Shown here: piece by piece, positions 28,348 through 37,124 of the stretch
Layout of the letters: each line of letters opens with the position of its first letter
How positions within the stretch are numbered: the first letter of the stretch is position 1
Source of the DNA: Clostridium sp. MSJ-8
GTDB taxonomy: Bacteria; Bacillota; Clostridia; Clostridiales; Clostridiaceae
Direction: 5' to 3'
Assembly (NCBI RefSeq): GCF_018918325.1
Contig: NZ_JAHLQH010000012.1
Span: 1 to 64,000, forward strand
DNA length: 64,000 bases
The notes under the pieces: generated by a model
The model's database searches: none
Told to the model about the DNA's origin: nothing
What the model saw: only the letters and a program-made list of their open reading frames with translations
Position numbers and translations under genes: made by a program

Positions 28348-28374
28348 TGAAAATTGCATTTTTGATGGTATAAT
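28348..28374 (+). promoter_or_regulatory. Predicted extended -10 promoter
   Basis: TTGAAA (28348-28353), 15 bases, TGGTATAAT (28366-28374). The TG before TATAAT compensates for the short spacer. It drives the HprK/PEPCK-like gene with a leader of about 100 bases. Confidence 0.5.
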
Positions 28375-28432
28375 AAAGAAGTTGAAGTGAAAAACAACGA
28401 TAAATGAATTTTTAGAGGTTTAGAAATTGCAT

Positions 28433-28482
28433 AGAGGAGGTGAAGTCTATTGCTATAGATATGTAGCAATAGCAAATTAATG
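28433..28482 (+). promoter_or_regulatory. Shine-Dalgarno separated from the start codon by a 9-bp hairpin
   Basis: A perfect AGAGGAGGTGA (28433-28443) lies about 37 bases before the ATG at 28480, too far for normal initiation. Between them CTATTGCTA (28447-28455) pairs exactly with TAGCAATAG (28464-28472) over an 8-base loop. If the hairpin forms, the remaining spacing is about 10-13 bases. It may therefore gate translation or bring the site into register. Confidence 0.6.
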
Positions 28483-30225
28483 AAAAAAGAATTTTCAATG
28501 AGTAATGACAAGGTTATAATTAATTTCACCACAAAGTATTGTAAAACAGCAGAAGCATTACTAGAAAGTGAAGGATTTAGAAGAGTTCTAGATGTGTATC
28601 TAAAAAAGGCACAGAAAAAACAAAAGGCATCATTTAGACATTTGAAAAAGAGCTTAAATACAGAAGATATTGCAAGTATAAGAACTGATTTAACTAGAGT
28701 ATTTAAATATTTAACAGTAATGTCAGCAGAAGAGGTTATTTATAATAACAATAGATATCAAGAATTATTGACAAATAAAGATGAGTTTATAGGAATAGTT
28801 GAAGAGTTATACTCATTTTGGAGAAGGATGGAAAGATACACATTAATACATGGAGGTACTGTTGAAGGTGGATTAGCAGCTATGAGTTTTACTGAAGCTA
28901 ATGATAATTTTTCAGCCTTAGTACTTAAATTATATAGAAAGATAGAAAAAAGTGTATTAGGAGTTCAACCTAAAGTATTTAGACAAATACCTGCAGGTGG
29001 TAATGCTAGTATTATGATTAATAAACTTGTATGGCCTATACCTAATGGATATGAAATATTAGAAGATATTCCTTTTATAGATTCTATATTGTTAGAAACT
29101 CCATTTATAACATATCCTAAGAGAAATACTAGAGATGGAATATTTAATGAAGTAGATTATAATCCACTTAAGTATAGTAATATTAACAAAGATCATTGGT
29201 TCTGTTATCCAGCAAAGATAGGAGAATCACTTGCATATATATATTTCCATAGAGATTATATGGAACATGGAATAACATTATGTAATCTTTTTGAAATGGC
29301 TAGAAAGGATGAATGTAGAGGAAGAAAACCAGATATAATATTTGTTCATGGAGCAAGTGATGATGGTGATGAGTTAAAAACTGTATTCTATGATGATGAG
29401 AAAAATGATATTATGTTAGGATATATAAATCATTCTGAGAAGGTAGATTATTTTGGATATATTAAGAAGATGTCGTTAACTCTACACAATATAAGGATGA
29501 TTAAGAAGGGTTATTTACCTATTCATGGTGCTATGGTTAATATAGTATTAAAAAATGGAGAAACTGCCAATGTTGTAATTATGGGAGATAGTGGAGCAGG
29601 AAAATCTGAAAGTTTAGAAGCATTTAGAGCATTAAGTGAAGATTATATATCAGACATGACTACATTATTTGACGATATGGGTACATTTAAACTTATTGAT
29701 AATGAAATAATAGGTTATGGAACAGAGATAGGTGCATTTGTAAGATTAGATGATTTAGATCAAGGATATGCATTTAAAGAAATAGATAGAAGTATATTTA
29801 TGAATCCAGATAAAATTAATGCAAGACTTGTAATGCCTATTACACCTTATAAAGAAATAGTAAAAGGATATAAGGTAGATTATTTCTTCTATGCAAATAA
29901 TTATACAGGGGTAGAAGAAGGAGGTAGTGCTCTTGAATACTTTAAGAATGCAGAAGATGCTAAGAAGGTATTTATGGCAGGTGCAAGAATGGCCAAGGGA
30001 ACTACAACAGAAAAAGGACTAGTTGAATCATTTTTTGCAAATCCTTTTGGACCAGTTCAGAAGAAGAAAGAAACTACTGAACTAATAGATAAATATTTTG
30101 CAGCTATGTTTGATAACGGTAATGTAAAAGTAGGACAGATAAAAACATGTTTAGGTGTAAGTGGTCAAGAAAAAGAAGGACCAAAGAGAGCAGCTGTAGA
30201 ATTATTTGAAGAAATAAAAGGATAA
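28480..30225 (+). CDS. HprK/PEPCK-like P-loop kinase-fold protein
   Basis: A 581-residue soluble protein with Walker A GDSGAGKSES near residue 370, preceded by PIHGAMVNIVL. This matches the HPr kinase/PEP carboxykinase P-loop (GxSGxGKS/T). DMTTLFDDMGTF near 395 could supply the second acidic motif. The N-terminal 300 residues are helical and not recognised. Some databases probably call such clostridial proteins PEP carboxykinase, but the usual substrate-site context is not evident, so the reaction is left open. An alternative start is ATG at 28498. It is monocistronic and followed by repeat copy C. Confidence 0.6.
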   Translation: MKKEFSMSNDKVIINFTTKYCKTAEALLESEGFRRVLDVYLKKAQKKQKASFRHLKKSLNTEDIASIRTDLTRVFKYLTVMSAEEVIYNNNRYQELLTNKDEFIGIVEELYSFWRRMERYTLIHGGTVEGGLAAMSFTEANDNFSALVLKLYRKIEKSVLGVQPKVFRQIPAGGNASIMINKLVWPIPNGYEILEDIPFIDSILLETPFITYPKRNTRDGIFNEVDYNPLKYSNINKDHWFCYPAKIGESLAYIYFHRDYMEHGITLCNLFEMARKDECRGRKPDIIFVHGASDDGDELKTVFYDDEKNDIMLGYINHSEKVDYFGYIKKMSLTLHNIRMIKKGYLPIHGAMVNIVLKNGETANVVIMGDSGAGKSESLEAFRALSEDYISDMTTLFDDMGTFKLIDNEIIGYGTEIGAFVRLDDLDQGYAFKEIDRSIFMNPDKINARLVMPITPYKEIVKGYKVDYFFYANNYTGVEEGGSALEYFKNAEDAKKVFMAGARMAKGTTTEKGLVESFFANPFGPVQKKKETTELIDKYFAAMFDNGNVKVGQIKTCLGVSGQEKEGPKRAAVELFEEIKG

Positions 30226-30239
30226 CGAGTAATACAAGT

Positions 30240-30625
30240 TAGATAACTTATATTTTACAATAATTAATATCAATATTATATGTTTTCATAAATAGCATAA
30301 TTTCATTAAGTATTTCTAACTATAAAAAAATTAAGGTATTATTGTTAAATAACTTATGTTTCACAATAATTAATATCAAAATTATATGTTCTAAGTAAAT
30401 AATATAATATCATTAAGTATTTACTAATATAATAAAAAAGAGTAAAGATCCCTAAATACTATAAACTCGCTAAAGCTCAGACAGTATAGTATTTTTAACG
30501 GGATCTTTACTTTTTTATTATAAGAAATACTAAATTCTATTATAGATAATTTACTTAAATCAATAATTTGATATTAATTAACTGAAAAGATAAGTAATCA
30601 AAAAATATATTGGATAATTTTTTTT
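30240..30625 (+). repeat. Dispersed long inverted-repeat element, copy C
   Basis: Nearly the same sequence as copy A over about 340 bases, and again an imperfect long inverted repeat around the 71-bp hairpin. It begins about 15 bases after the kinase-like gene and has the same orientation relative to it as copy A to its own upstream gene. The tail from about 30543 is repeated at 30945-31042. Confidence 0.75.
30441..30511 (+). repeat. 71-bp core hairpin, copy C
   Basis: AGTAAAGATCCC pairs perfectly with GGGATCTTTACT. AAATACTATA pairs with TATAGTATTT. The loop contains CTCGCTAAAGCTCAGACAG, and a TTTTTT run follows. Confidence 0.8.
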
Positions 30626-30639
30626 AAGTAAGAATTACT

Positions 30640-31075
30640 GAAGACTTAAGATGCTTATAATAATATAGATACACTAAAAATCAACATAACGCTTAAATAA
30701 TTAAAATATAATAAGCTTAGTGGAAGTAACCATTATTGTTAAGGTTAGAATTATAGGTAGATATAGAATAATATAACCATGAAGAATTATAGATTAGTAG
30801 AAATAATTTGGAACAATCGGTTACTGTAACTAATGCTATTATATTTTAATTATCAATAATTTATTCAAAGCAATAATATTGATACAAATAAAGAAAATCA
30901 TAATATTAGCATTATCAAATAACATTGGATTTTCCATTATAATAATATTATTTTACTTAAATCAATAATTTGATATTAATTAACTGAAAAAATAAGTAAT
31001 CAAAAAATATATTAGATAATTTTTTAAAAGTAAGAATTACTGAACTAATGCTATTATATTTTAATATGTTTCTTA
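30640..31075. repeat. Nested repeat remnants (copy E tail and a second repeat family)
   Basis: No gene lies here. 30945-31042 duplicates the tail of copy C. AAATAACATTGGATTTT (30917-30933) is the complement of the left end of copy A. AACTAATGCTATTATATTT occurs at 30828-30846 and 31043-31061 and, inverted, at 42560-42578 after trkH. 30660-30750 resembles 13205-13290. The stretch looks like a landing site for several small non-autonomous elements. Confidence 0.6.
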
Positions 31076-31081
31076 CTAGAG

Positions 31082-31636
31082 TTATATATTCAAGTTTTTA
31101 AATAATGAAATTTTATCAAATACATTTTGTGATTTTAGTAAATTGAATAATGTATATGCAATATCTAAAATGACAATAGTCCAAAGTATATTAATAGAAT
31201 ATTGAATATAAATAGGTGGAACTAATGAAATAAATTTAACTATAGTTGGATGTACTATCTTTATAGCAGCTACTGCAAGTAAACCCCAAAATAGTGAAAA
31301 GTGTAAACATATTCTACCGTTTATGTTAAGTGGGTCTTCAGTATAGTCCCAATATCTTCTGTTAAAAAGTTTCTCCAAAACAAAAGAAGTTATATATTCA
31401 ATAAGAGATATTATTATTGTTGAAGAAAGAAATAGTAATAATATATTAGAACTAATAGGTTTCAATAAAAATATAATAGTTATTGTACAAAAACCATATA
31501 TAGGACATATGGGACCTTTCAAGAAACCTCTGTTAATAAACTTATGTTGGTTCTTATAGGCATATATAACTTCAAAAGTCCAACCTATAAAACTATATAT
31601 AATAATATGTAAAAACAAAAAATTAAACCCCATCAT
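31082..31636 (-). CDS. Putative ABC-transporter type IV membrane protein (CmpB family)
   Basis: A 184-residue membrane protein with about five helices. SFIGWTFEVIYAYKNQHKFINRGFL (residues 15-39 in outline) and KGPICPIYGFC are family hallmarks, as are RYWDYTEDPLNINGRICLHFSLFWGL later on. The family (PF06541) is widespread in Firmicutes with no proven function. AAGGGTGAT precedes the start. It stands alone between the repeat nest and a DUF378 gene. Confidence 0.82.
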   Translation of the reverse strand: MMGFNFLFLHIIIYSFIGWTFEVIYAYKNQHKFINRGFLKGPICPIYGFCTITIIFLLKPISSNILLLFLSSTIIISLIEYITSFVLEKLFNRRYWDYTEDPLNINGRICLHFSLFWGLLAVAAIKIVHPTIVKFISLVPPIYIQYSINILWTIVILDIAYTLFNLLKSQNVFDKISLFKNLNI

Positions 31637-31793
31637 AAAAAAATCACCCTTCTGTTATTAAGTATATTACATATTGTAAAAAAAAATGATTAAAAAAAGT
31701 CTACAGAAAACCTTAATTATATCTTAAGATTGCAAAATGAATGCAAGCTTAACTAAATATAATTATGAGTTAAGCTCGCATAAAAAATAGTTA

Positions 31794-32000
31794 TTAGTTA
31801 GATTGATTGTATCTTGATTTCGCATAGAACGAAATACAGTATAGGCCACTAAGACCTACTAGAGCATAAATAATTCTGCTTAAAATACTCATAGAACCAA
31901 ATAATGCAGATACTAGGTTGAATTCAAAGAATCCAATAAGTCCCCAGTTAATAGCTCCGATTACTACAAGTGCTAAAGCTATTGAGTCTAATACTTTCAT
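31794..32000 (-). CDS. DUF378 family small membrane protein
   Basis: A 68-residue protein with two membrane helices. LDSIALALVVIGAINWGLIGFF and SRIIYALVGLSGLYCI (in outline) match the DUF378 family over its whole length. AGGAAGTGAT precedes the start. The function is unknown. Confidence 0.85.
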   Translation of the reverse strand: MKVLDSIALALVVIGAINWGLIGFFEFNLVSALFGSMSILSRIIYALVGLSGLYCISFYAKSRYNQSN

Positions 32001-32067
32001 AATACTATCACTTCCTAATAATCATTTGCAGTAATAGTATGCCACGAAACAAACAAATGTATACGTT

Positions 32068-32538
32068 TTATTCTAAAGTAATATTTCTATCTATTGGTTG
32101 AGATAAGGATATGAATGTATCAGTTCTCTGAATACCAGTTATGTTGTTTATTTTATCTAGTAGAATGTGTTGTAAGTCTATGATGTTCTGAGAGATTACC
32201 TTTGCAAACATTGAATAATTACCTGTAACTAAATGTAGTTCTACTACTTCAGGAATTTTTTTGATTTCTTCATAAACAGCATTGAAAGAGGATGTTTTAT
32301 CAACATATAATCCGACGAAGCAACATACATCATAACCTAATTTATTTAAATCTAATAATATTTTTGAACCTTTTATAATTCCCAGATCCTCCATTTTTTT
32401 CATACGAACATGAATAGTTCCACCACTAACATGGCATACTCTAGCAATTTCTAGATAAGGAGTTCTACAATCTTTTATCAATAAGTCTAATATCTGAAGA
32501 TCTAGATCATCTAATTGGTTTGATAAAATTAAAGACAT
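32068..32538 (-). CDS. Lrp/AsnC family transcriptional regulator
   Basis: A 156-residue regulator. The N-terminal winged helix reads LDLQILDLLIKDCRTPYLEIA and SGGTIHVRMKKMEDLGII. The C-terminal RAM domain (residues about 68-145) has the usual strands, including VVELHLVTGNYSMFAKVI and the IQRTDTFISLS ending. Such proteins sense amino acids and form octamers. AAGGTGAT lies just before the ATG at 32538; a longer GTG start overlaps it. The target is unknown; it is divergent from the membrane protein gene at 32719. Confidence 0.88.
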   Translation of the reverse strand: MSLILSNQLDDLDLQILDLLIKDCRTPYLEIARVCHVSGGTIHVRMKKMEDLGIIKGSKILLDLNKLGYDVCCFVGLYVDKTSSFNAVYEEIKKIPEVVELHLVTGNYSMFAKVISQNIIDLQHILLDKINNITGIQRTDTFISLSQPIDRNITLE

Positions 32539-32718
32539 ATTTATCACCTTCTTAAAAACATATTTATTTATTTTTTATTTTATCAAAAAAATATGTAAAT
32601 TAAAAGAAAAAATAATAAAATATCTATTTAAAAAAAAGTATATAATAATTATATGTGTTAATCTAATAGAATTTATGTTAAAATGTTTTATTATACAAAT
32701 TGAATGGAGTGAGAAAGG

Positions 32719-33048
32719 TTGCATATATTATTTACAATTTTATATTTTATTTTAATGATTGTTTTAGTTGTACTTGGAATAGCTGCTTTAAAAACTTATG
32801 TATTTGATAAGATAAGAATAAATAAATATATTCCTCTTGCAGCATCTATTGTTATTATAGTTTTAGATTATATATTTAGAGATTGCGGTAGAATTTATAC
32901 ATCTATAATGAGCTTGATAGCAATATATTTATTTTCATGGTTTTTTGATATACAGCAGACAGGTGGACCAAAGAAAGAAAAGAAGATTGTTATTAAGCCT
33001 AAGGCTAAACCTAATAGAGTGAAGAACGCTAACAAAAACAAAAAATAA
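32719..33048 (+). CDS. Small membrane protein with basic C-terminal tail
   Basis: A 109-residue protein with three hydrophobic segments (about 1-21, 36-48 and 55-75), then a Lys/Asn-rich tail (KKEKKIVIKPKAKPNRVKN). The start is probably TTG at 32719 with GGAGTGAG 9 bases upstream; starting at the first ATG would cut the first helix. I recognise no family. It ends at a strong convergent terminator. Confidence 0.65.
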   Translation: MHILFTILYFILMIVLVVLGIAALKTYVFDKIRINKYIPLAASIVIIVLDYIFRDCGRIYTSIMSLIAIYLFSWFFDIQQTGGPKKEKKIVIKPKAKPNRVKNANKNKK

Positions 33049-33061
33049 ATGTTTATTATGA

Positions 33062-33106
33062 ATGCTTAAAATCAATATTTATTACAAGAGTATTGATTTT
33101 AAGCAT
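33062..33106. terminator. Strong bidirectional terminator
   Basis: ATGCTTAAAATCAATA (33062-33077) is exactly complementary to TATTGATTTTAAGCAT (33091-33106). It lies between the stops of the small membrane protein and the convergent PHP gene. Confidence 0.75.
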
Positions 33107-33117
33107 ATAAATATTTT

Positions 33118-34110
33118 TTAAACTAAGATTGAATTGTTTAAAAATATAGGTGAAGATATAGCTAGCCTATTATTGTTTTGACGTATTCTTATTATATACC
33201 ATGTTTCATTATCAGAAGGTTTATGTTCATACATATATTTAACAGAATGTAAGTTTATGTTTGATATTTCTTTTATTATCTTGTTATTATTTGTGACAAT
33301 TTCTATATCCTTTATTTTATTTATTGAATCTTCAGCAAATATATTAAAGTTTAATTTATCATTTCTTTCAATTTCATTTCCCATCATAAATTTATTAATA
33401 GTAAAGAAAAACTTTAAAGTTCTAGATTCTGTAGAATAAGTTGTTCTATTTCTAAAGGCATTTATTAAACTCTGCTTATTTAATTCTTTTGTTACTACTG
33501 CTGTTAGATTATCATAATCACCGAAGTTGATTCTATGATTATCTTGACCATTTATAGCACCTAATTTCCATCCCATATCTAGAAGCTTATAATAATAGAT
33601 ATCATGTCTTGTGTATTTTTCAAGATAAGAACCATTTCCTACTTCTATAGAAGTAATTATTTTATTTAGCATTTCATTATATTTTAATTTGAGTATATTT
33701 TTATGAGGATGATTTAAGGTTATAATAGAATTAGGGTTATTAAGCATCCATAGAATTATTAATCTTAAATCAGTTATAGTACCTTTAAAAAAAGTATTAG
33801 GATTAATTATGTTCATATCACCATAGGAAGATTTGGTTTCAAAACCAATCATGGATAGAAAATTATCGTTTTTTCGATTGAATTTATCACACATGTATTT
33901 TGAAGAGCTCCATTTAGATAAAGTTTTATTGTTTATATCAATATTTTTATTAAGACATGAATTATGGTCTGTAATTATTAAAAAATCTAAACCTTTGTTA
34001 AGTGCATATTCATATGCGTTTATTGGAGTGCCACGCCCAGTAGAATATATGGTATGAGCATGAGGAATTCCATAGAAAAATTTATATGAACAAGATTTTG
34101 ATTTTTGCAT
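33118..34110 (-). CDS. PHP domain metal-dependent phosphoesterase-like protein
   Basis: A 330-residue protein. GIPHAHTIYSTGRGTPINAY (14-33) holds the H-x-H metal pair, FLIITDHNSCLNKN (near 44) the next ligands, and TLNHPHKN and NGQDNHRINFGDY the later histidines. The C-terminal 90 residues are a beta-rich extension. PHP enzymes hydrolyse phosphoesters; the substrate is unknown. GAGGA lies before the start. It is convergent with the preceding gene and divergent from the CvfB gene. Confidence 0.82.
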   Translation of the reverse strand: MQKSKSCSYKFFYGIPHAHTIYSTGRGTPINAYEYALNKGLDFLIITDHNSCLNKNIDINNKTLSKWSSSKYMCDKFNRKNDNFLSMIGFETKSSYGDMNIINPNTFFKGTITDLRLIILWMLNNPNSIITLNHPHKNILKLKYNEMLNKIITSIEVGNGSYLEKYTRHDIYYYKLLDMGWKLGAINGQDNHRINFGDYDNLTAVVTKELNKQSLINAFRNRTTYSTESRTLKFFFTINKFMMGNEIERNDKLNFNIFAEDSINKIKDIEIVTNNNKIIKEISNINLHSVKYMYEHKPSDNETWYIIRIRQNNNRLAISSPIFLNNSILV

Positions 34111-34229
34111 ACTATTGTCCTCATAATGTATTAATTCTATAAAGTATATTACTTAACTAATTAAAATAATGACAATAATAAGCTGTAATGATAAAATAGG
34201 AAGATAGTTAAAGAAAGTAGGGATAACAG

Positions 34230-35060
34230 ATGATATATTTAGGCGAATATAATGAGTTAAAAGTAGATAGACAAGTAGATTTTGGATATTATTTAGAAGA
34301 TGAAGAGAAGAATGCAGTATTATTACCAAAAGGTTCTTTAAACGGTAATAGTATAGAAGTAGGAGAGATGGTTGAAGCTTTTATCTATAAGGATAGTAAG
34401 GATAGACTTATAGCAACCCTTAAGAAACCTTATATACAAGTGGGCGAGGTTGCTTATCTTAAGATAGTAGGAACTAGTGATTTTGGAGCATTTGCAGATA
34501 TGGGACTTGAGAGAGATATTTTTATTCCACTAAAAGAACAGAAATTTAAGTTAGTAAAAGGTAAGAGTTATCTGTTATATGCTTATGTTGATAAAACAGG
34601 AAGATTAGCAGCTACGACTTATGTTGATTCTTATATAGATATAGGAGAAAACTATAATGTTAATGATGAAGTGTATGCTATTGCCTATGGAAGAGGTGGA
34701 GATAAGACAATAAGGGTTGCTATTGATGGATTATATCAAGGAATAATATTAGGTAATGAACATTATGAAGATATATATCCAGGAGATAAGCTAAAGGTTA
34801 GAGTGAAGAGATTATATGAAGATGGTGTTATAGGTGTTACTCCTAGAAAAACTAGATTCGAAGAGAGAGATGAACTTCAAGAGAAAATATTAGATTACCT
34901 TAAGTCTAATGGTGGTTATATGATATATAATGATAAATCATCACCAGAAATAATTCGTGAACAATTTAAGACTTCTAAGAATTATTTTAAGATAGCATTA
35001 GGAGGGCTTATGAAAGCTGGTCTTATTGAGCAAAGTCCAGAAGGAACAAAATTAAAATAA
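34230..35060 (+). CDS. CvfB-like S1 domain RNA-binding protein
   Basis: A 276-residue protein of the CvfB/YitL family. Three S1-like units come first, including VGEVAYLKIVGTSDFGAFADMGLERDIFIP in outline, and a C-terminal winged helix (EKILDYLKSNGGYMIYND, then ALGGLMKAGLIEQ) follows. The S. aureus homolog affects virulence-gene expression by binding RNA. GTAGGGAT precedes the ATG. It is followed by the TrmB regulator under its own promoter. Confidence 0.88.
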   Translation: MIYLGEYNELKVDRQVDFGYYLEDEEKNAVLLPKGSLNGNSIEVGEMVEAFIYKDSKDRLIATLKKPYIQVGEVAYLKIVGTSDFGAFADMGLERDIFIPLKEQKFKLVKGKSYLLYAYVDKTGRLAATTYVDSYIDIGENYNVNDEVYAIAYGRGGDKTIRVAIDGLYQGIILGNEHYEDIYPGDKLKVRVKRLYEDGVIGVTPRKTRFEERDELQEKILDYLKSNGGYMIYNDKSSPEIIREQFKTSKNYFKIALGGLMKAGLIEQSPEGTKLK

Positions 35061-35085
35061 TAATTGAAAATTGTTATCAATTCGG

Positions 35086-35129
35086 TTGACTTTTCGATAA
35101 ATTTGTATTATAGTATTCCTAGATAGGAA
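35086..35129 (+). promoter_or_regulatory. Promoter and palindromic operator upstream of the TrmB regulator
   Basis: TTGACT (35086-35091), 17 bases, TATAGT (35109-35114). Two bases later lies the perfect palindrome TTCCTA-GA-TAGGAA (35116-35129), which extends outward as GT.TTCCTA/TAGGAA.AC. It covers the expected transcription start, the usual place of a repressor site. Autoregulation by the TrmB protein together with control of the decarboxylase gene is likely. Confidence 0.65.
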
Positions 35130-35148
35130 CACTTTATGGAGGAACCTT

Positions 35149-35847
35149 ATGGATAACATAGAAGAATTGATGAATTTTGGTCTTACTAGACAAGAAGCAA
35201 CTGTATATGTAACGTTGTGCTCAGAGGGGAAGCTTAATGGATATGAAGCGTCGAAGTTAACAGGAATATCTAGATCAAATGCATATAATGCATTAGCGGG
35301 ATTAGTAGAGAAGGGTGCAGCTTATATTATAGAAGAGAATTCTGTTTATTATACTCCAGTACCTATTGAGGAAATTTGTAGTAATAAGATAAGATTTCTA
35401 GAAGAGATGAAAAATAAGCTTGTAAAGACTATTCCACATAAAAGAAAAGAATCTCAAGGATATATCACCATAAAAGGTGAGAAACATATTATGGATAAAC
35501 TTAATAATATGTTATTAGAAGCAAGAGAGAGAGTATATTTATCTTTAAGTAGTGATAGAATAGAATATTTTAGAGAAACTCTAGAAAAACTTATATTAGC
35601 AGGCATTAAAGTAGTAATTATTACTAATAATAATTACAATATTGATGGAGCTAAGGTATACAACACTGATATTGATTGTGAGCATGTTAGATTAATAGTA
35701 GATTCAGAATATGTTTTAACAGGAGAGATAGAAGACGCTAATAATTCAACATGTTTATATTCTAATAATAATAATTTAGTTCAAGTATTTAAGGAAGCAT
35801 TGGCTAATAAAATCAGTTTGATAAAAATAAACAAGGGGGCTTATTAA
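35149..35847 (+). CDS. TrmB family transcriptional regulator
   Basis: A 232-residue regulator. Residues 1-75 form a TrmB winged helix (LMNFGLTRQEATVYVTLC, then SKLTGISRSNAYNALAGLVEKG). Residues about 100-225 resemble the PLD-like effector domain that binds sugars or other ligands in this family. GGAGG lies 6 bases before the start. It is separated by one base from the decarboxylase gene, so the two are co-transcribed and the regulator probably senses a product or substrate of that enzyme. Confidence 0.88.
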   Translation: MDNIEELMNFGLTRQEATVYVTLCSEGKLNGYEASKLTGISRSNAYNALAGLVEKGAAYIIEENSVYYTPVPIEEICSNKIRFLEEMKNKLVKTIPHKRKESQGYITIKGEKHIMDKLNNMLLEARERVYLSLSSDRIEYFRETLEKLILAGIKVVIITNNNYNIDGAKVYNTDIDCEHVRLIVDSEYVLTGEIEDANNSTCLYSNNNNLVQVFKEALANKISLIKINKGAY

Positions 35848-35848
35848 A

Positions 35849-37099
35849 ATGCAAAAAAAACCATTTGTAACTAAGGAACAAATTGAAGAAATTGTAAAGG
35901 AATATCCAACACCATTTCATATTTATGATGAAAAAGGAATTAGGGAAAATGCAAGAAAGCTATACAAGGCTTTTTCTTGGAATAAAGGATTTAAAGAATA
36001 TTTTGCAGTAAAGGCAACACCAAATCCATATATATTAAAAATACTTCAAGAAGAAGGATGTGGAGTTGACTGTTCATCATATACTGAATTATTAATGTCA
36101 TCAAAATGTGGATTTAAGGGAAGAGATATAATGTTCTCATCTAACGATACTCCAGCTATGGAATTTAAGTATGCAAGAGAATTAGATGCTACTATTAACT
36201 TAGATGATATTACTCATATAGATTTCTTAAAGGAAAGTGCAGGTATACCTAAGAGAATATGTTGTAGATTTAATCCAGGTGGAGTTTTTGAATTGGGAAC
36301 AGATATAATGGATAATCCAGGAGATGCTAAGTATGGATTAACTAGAGCTCAAATGACAGAAGCGTTTAAGAGATTAAAAGAATTAGGAGTAGAAGAATTT
36401 GGTATTCATTCATTCTTAGCAAGTAATACAGTTTCAAATGAATATTATCCAACTTTAGCTAAAATACTTTTTGAATTAGCAGTAGAACTAAAAGAAGAAA
36501 CAGGTGCTAATATAACATTTATAAACTTATCAGGTGGTGTAGGAATTCCATATACTCCAGATAAAGAACCTAATGACATAATGGTTATTGGAGAAGGTGT
36601 TAGAAAGGTATATGAAGAAGTATTAGTTCCAGCAGGAATGGATAATATATCTATATTTACAGAACTTGGTAGATTTATGCTTGCTCCTTATGGACATTTA
36701 GTTACTAAAGCTATACATGAGAAGCATACTTATAAGGAATATATAGGTGTAGATGCATGTGCAGTTAACTTAATGAGACCTGCTATGTATGGAGCATATC
36801 ACCATATTACAGTATTAGGTAAGGAAAATGAACCATGTGATCATAAATATGATATAACAGGATCATTATGTGAGAACAATGATAAATTTGCTATAGATAG
36901 AATGTTACCTAAGATAGATATTGGAGATTATCTAGTAATTCATGATACAGGAGCTCATGGGTTTGCAATGGGATATAACTATAATGGTAAGTTAAAATCT
37001 GCTGAATTATTATTAAAAGAAGATGGAACAGTTAAAATGATAAGAAGAGCTGAAACACCAGAAGATTATTTTGCAACATTAGATTTTTCTGAATTCTAG
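35849..37099 (+). CDS. Group IV PLP decarboxylase, diaminopimelate decarboxylase-like
   Basis: A 416-residue alanine racemase-fold enzyme. The PLP lysine is in EYFAVKATPNPYIL near residue 50. INLSGGVGIPYTP near 229 binds PLP phosphate, GRFMLAPYGHLV near 272 is the next motif, and GSLCENNDKFA near 337 is the active-site Cys loop. HDTGAHGFAMGYNYNG is close to LysA but has His where GAYG is usual, and IHSFLASN replaces the HxGSQ loop. The last step of lysine synthesis is the default guess, but these changes leave room for another substrate. It is the second gene of the TrmB unit, followed by repeat copy D. Confidence 0.75.
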   Translation: MQKKPFVTKEQIEEIVKEYPTPFHIYDEKGIRENARKLYKAFSWNKGFKEYFAVKATPNPYILKILQEEGCGVDCSSYTELLMSSKCGFKGRDIMFSSNDTPAMEFKYARELDATINLDDITHIDFLKESAGIPKRICCRFNPGGVFELGTDIMDNPGDAKYGLTRAQMTEAFKRLKELGVEEFGIHSFLASNTVSNEYYPTLAKILFELAVELKEETGANITFINLSGGVGIPYTPDKEPNDIMVIGEGVRKVYEEVLVPAGMDNISIFTELGRFMLAPYGHLVTKAIHEKHTYKEYIGVDACAVNLMRPAMYGAYHHITVLGKENEPCDHKYDITGSLCENNDKFAIDRMLPKIDIGDYLVIHDTGAHGFAMGYNYNGKLKSAELLLKEDGTVKMIRRAETPEDYFATLDFSEF

Positions 37100-37124
37100 A
37101 AGAATTTATAATAAAAAGAAAAAT

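Noticed and set aside
28296-28532. A 78-codon minus-strand frame upstream of the HprK/PEPCK-like gene
   Set aside because: It covers the promoter, leader hairpin and start of the plus-strand gene, and its product has no domain.
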